From IMG/VR virus record IMGVR_UViG_3300042343_001539, positions 43,038 through 107,037 of that record: DNA of 64,000 bases. One strand, given 5' to 3'. A program made the position numbers and the translations under genes. Under the pieces are notes generated by a model that was not told where the DNA came from, did no database searches, and was given only the letters and a program-made list of their open reading frames with translations. This DNA is from a virus. Shown in pieces: positions 61,325 through 64,000 of the stretch (the first letter of the stretch is position 1; each line of letters opens with the position of its first letter).

Positions 61325-61353
61325 GGGATGGATTTAATAATCCATCCCTTTTT
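61325..61353 (+). terminator. Terminator after the 71-aa gene
   Basis: Stem GGGATGGATT (61325-61334) with AATCCATCCC (61339-61348), a four-base loop and a T-run. Confidence 0.92.
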
Positions 61354-61392
61354 ATTTATAGTAATCAAGTATTTATATTATTCCAAGAAAAC

Positions 61393-61400
61393 CATAAATA
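61393..61400 (+). promoter_or_regulatory. Late promoter of the 61430-64000 genes
   Basis: CATAAATA, 29 bases before ATG 61430, behind the terminator at 61325. Confidence 0.55.
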
Positions 61401-61429
61401 TTCATATTTAAATATGGAGATTTTATTGC

Positions 61430-61792
61430 ATGGCTATTCGAAATCCTACCCAATTATCCATTGATTTTAATGCAGATATCAAAACTGAATTAGCTAATGG
61501 TCGAGTTACTGCAAATCGCATCATTACCAATAATATCACAGTACCATTTAATAGTTATGGTGTAGGATCAGTTGATATCGATGCATCAATGGAACCGATG
61601 CAATTAGGTATTGCAACAACTGGCGTATTTACTAGCGAGGATCCAGTTGAATTTTTAATTAATAATGAATCATCAGTTATTACTAAATTATTTGCATATG
61701 ATGGGCCCGAAGTTCTTATTAGTGTTTTAACTACTTCGGAAGCTTCAATTACTGTTGAATACGCATTAGGCGTTTCAACCTTAGCTGAGTAA
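61430..61792 (+). CDS. Probable small virion protein (120 aa)
   Basis: TGGAG precedes ATG 61430. The product (MAIRNPTQLSIDFNADIKTE...) is acidic and beta-rich, with PFNSYGVGSVDIDASMEPMQ and VEFLINNESSVITKLFAYDG segments. Alternating hydrophobic and small residues suggest a beta-sandwich. It lies nine bases before the large open gene at 61802 and shares its promoter. No family was recognised. By position it is most likely structural, perhaps a partner of the following protein. Confidence 0.72.
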   Translation: MAIRNPTQLSIDFNADIKTELANGRVTANRIITNNITVPFNSYGVGSVDIDASMEPMQLGIATTGVFTSEDPVEFLINNESSVITKLFAYDGPEVLISVLTTSEASITVEYALGVSTLAE

Positions 61793-61801
61793 GATATAAT
61801 T

Positions 61802-64000
61802 ATGAGCGCGTATTCCCCGTATAATGACACCCCAGCATCAGTTAATGATGACGGCAATAGAATTTCTATTTCATTCGAAAGAACCTCCGATACTACTGCT
61901 AATGTAATTTGGGGGATACCTGCGAATATTGATAATCCATACTTACCACCTGATTTTTATAATGGTATCTTATTATTATTAGATACTAAACCAATTGAAG
62001 TTAAACCAGTTAATGGAACGTATTATCAATTTGATACTACACTCGACGTAAATAAATTTATGGGTGATGGTATCGGCGATACTTTAGTTATCGGTGCATT
62101 TTATAATGATAAAACGACATCTAGTATCCAATTAACTGATTTATTACCTAATACGAATTATTATATTGCTGGTTTTGCTATTGATAATATTGCGTATTAT
62201 CATGACGGTATTTTTAGCTATTCAATTCCAATGCAGTTAAATAAAAAATCTGCAGATACTAAAGGTCGTCATACCATTGAATTAAATGCTTTAATTACTG
62301 ATACTATCGATATCGATAATGATTTATTCATTACTATTGATGATAAAGATTATACATTTAATATTCAAGCAACTAATTACCAAGAGTTAGTAGATCAAAT
62401 TAACTTAAACATAATCCAAATCGATAATGTTTATCTTGGCGATACTCAGAAAAATACGAATGCGTTTAGAATAACTAATAATAAATTGTTTAAATTTGAT
62501 GGTTATAATGAAATTGAACAAGAATGTTTTTTTGGACCTCAATCTGCTAATATTTTAAACGTCGGTGATTATTGGCTTTCCGATGAATTATATAAATGGG
62601 ATGAGGCTTGGGAAATACAAGATTCTTTCAAATATATAAAACCAATTAATGAATTATCTTGTTCTGATCATTGGTTAGCACCTACTAAAACATATACGTT
62701 AAATAATAAAGTTTGGAAAGCTCATAAAACTTATTATTCATTTGATGATCCAGCTTTAACTAAACAATTTAAATGCAATGAAATTTGGTTTAATAATAAA
62801 ACCTTTTCAAAATATAATACCGGATGTAAAAATAATTGGTCTCCAATTACTGTTTTTACAAGTGATGTAGATCCATTAACTTTTTCAGATGGTTATTATT
62901 GGTATAATGGTTCTAATGTTTATCAATTAATTAATAAACAATGGGTATTAACTGATATTGATATGTCGGCGACTAGACCGACACCAGTTCCTGATCTTAA
63001 TTGGTATGATAAAGTAACTAATACCGTTTATACATATAATGTTATGAGTTTATCTTGGATTGCATTAGGAATTGATATTATTAATGTATCATATGATGTA
63101 ACTAATCCGGATGAGTGGTATTGGTTTGATACTACTGATTTATATGCTTGGGATATTTTAAATTTATTATGGGTGAACATTCCTTATATTACTAATGCAA
63201 CCGACCCTACATTATCTCCGATCAAAACTAATGATTTTTGGTTTGATAATACGCTACATAAATGGGACGGTTCTCAATGGGTTGATGTTGATTACTTTCA
63301 ACAAAATACTGAACCGAAATTAGCAATAAATGATTTTTGGTATGATACGATAAATAAATTGTATCGTCAGTTTGATGGTATATCATGGACTATTGTACAA
63401 GGATGTTCCCTTTTAACTGATCCGTCTATCGTCCAGACCGGTCAATTATGGTACAATACATCGAGTAATACATTATATACCTGGAACGGTATTAACTGGC
63501 AAACTTTGATGTATAGTACTTCTTCGCTTAAACCAAAAACAAACGATTTATGGTTTAATACTTCAAATAATAAATTATTTAAATTTAATCGAATTTGGGT
63601 TGAAACACAACCTAGAGCACTCTGTGAATTTATTAACGGCAATATAACTATAACTAGCAATACACTAGGTAGTAAATCTAGAATTGTTATGCCAGAACTA
63701 CATAATAACGACTATAACTTATTCTATTATACATCACCTCGCGGTAAATATTTACCGTTCGTTATCGGGACGGATAGTATTCAATCTGAACCAACCTATA
63801 AACAATTAGGGGTTGGTACTGATGGTTCATTAGATGAACGTAGAAATTTAATAGAACGCATTTTAATGTTATTGGGATATCCGGCAATTCAAGTCGAATT
63901 AGACAAAGCTCAATTGGAATTATGTGTTGATTTAGCATTGGGCATGTTTAGAAAATTATCTAGTAGTGCGTACGATCGTTCGATATTCTTTTTAGATTTA
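61802..64000 (+). CDS. Large structural protein with Trp-rich repeats, 3' end outside window
   Basis: A frame starting at ATG 61802 runs 733 codons to the last base with no stop, so the gene continues past the window. Residues 1-155 look like a beta-sandwich domain (SISFERTSDTTANVIWGIP, LTDLLPNTNYYIAGFAIDN). Residues about 225-610 hold at least six repeats of about 45 residues with 'NDFW(Y/F)D....LY.W.G..W' (for instance TNDLWFNTSNNKLFKFN). A helical segment follows near 680-720 (ERRNLIERILMLLGYPAIQV, ELDKAQLELCVDLALGMFRK), a pattern I associate with large structural proteins of T4-like phages. The exact role (baseplate, neck or fibre) is not clear. Start choice is supported by nine-base spacing to the preceding gene. 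Confidence 0.8.
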   Translation, partial: MSAYSPYNDTPASVNDDGNRISISFERTSDTTANVIWGIPANIDNPYLPPDFYNGILLLLDTKPIEVKPVNGTYYQFDTTLDVNKFMGDGIGDTLVIGAFYNDKTTSSIQLTDLLPNTNYYIAGFAIDNIAYYHDGIFSYSIPMQLNKKSADTKGRHTIELNALITDTIDIDNDLFITIDDKDYTFNIQATNYQELVDQINLNIIQIDNVYLGDTQKNTNAFRITNNKLFKFDGYNEIEQECFFGPQSANILNVGDYWLSDELYKWDEAWEIQDSFKYIKPINELSCSDHWLAPTKTYTLNNKVWKAHKTYYSFDDPALTKQFKCNEIWFNNKTFSKYNTGCKNNWSPITVFTSDVDPLTFSDGYYWYNGSNVYQLINKQWVLTDIDMSATRPTPVPDLNWYDKVTNTVYTYNVMSLSWIALGIDIINVSYDVTNPDEWYWFDTTDLYAWDILNLLWVNIPYITNATDPTLSPIKTNDFWFDNTLHKWDGSQWVDVDYFQQNTEPKLAINDFWYDTINKLYRQFDGISWTIVQGCSLLTDPSIVQTGQLWYNTSSNTLYTWNGINWQTLMYSTSSLKPKTNDLWFNTSNNKLFKFNRIWVETQPRALCEFINGNITITSNTLGSKSRIVMPELHNNDYNLFYYTSPRGKYLPFVIGTDSIQSEPTYKQLGVGTDGSLDERRNLIERILMLLGYPAIQVELDKAQLELCVDLALGMFRKLSSSAYDRSIFFLDL

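Noticed and set aside
1-64000. tRNA genes, integrase, transposase or insertion sequences
   Set aside because: No cloverleaf with CCA-type acceptor, no recombinase motifs and no terminal repeats around a transposase frame were noticed on reading; a tRNA-scanning program would be needed for a firm negative.

Overview
The window is AT-rich, almost fully coding DNA from a large tailed phage with a T4-like (gp23-type) head. The identification rests on a prohead-core gene (3586-4521) directly followed by a gp23-like major capsid gene (4581-5981), on a T4-type late-promoter motif (NATAAATA) in front of most structural transcription units, and on compact genes with ATGA/TAATG overlaps. No tRNA, rRNA, integrase, transposase or CRISPR array was seen. 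The host cannot be read from the sequence; AGGAG-type ribosome binding sites and a lipobox protein suggest a Gram-negative bacterium.

Region 1 (1-3150) is a string of small accessory genes without late motifs: a 47-aa membrane protein, an SPFH/band-7 lipoprotein, a 54-aa protein, a putative zinc-finger protein, two small acidic or charged proteins, and a CobB/SIRT5-like sirtuin. It ends at a hairpin shared with a small convergent minus-strand coiled-coil gene (3152-3346). Region 2 (3400-6045) is the head module: core/scaffold protein, major capsid protein and a strong terminator. The T4 neighbours gp21 (protease) and gp24 are absent from this position.

Region 3 (6076-59514), more than 50 kb, is an exceptional array of fibre and adhesin genes. 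Two paralogue families are interleaved. One has the N-terminus 'ML(V/S)xG(F/L)(K/Q)F' (1511, 504 and 5730 aa). The other has the N-terminus 'M(F/H)ISKP' (1820, 371 and 1221 aa). The 5730-aa protein alone takes 17.2 kb and is built from nested repeats. Downstream come two fibre/Mtd_N-type gene pairs, a LamG/DUF7483-like fibre protein, a tail-assembly-chaperone-like protein, a 1507-aa Asp-box repeat protein, two fibronectin-III proteins with glycine-rich gp38-like tips, and several small structural proteins.

Region 4 (59541-64000) holds shorter, presumably virion, genes separated by terminators and late promoters. It ends in a gene open at the window edge, with tryptophan-rich repeats. Together the region looks like a late-expressed kit for building a capsid and a very long, multi-branched host-attachment apparatus, with conserved attachment domains at the N-termini and variable binding domains at the C-termini. 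Stretches without genes are all shorter than 300 bases and mostly hold the terminators and promoters listed.
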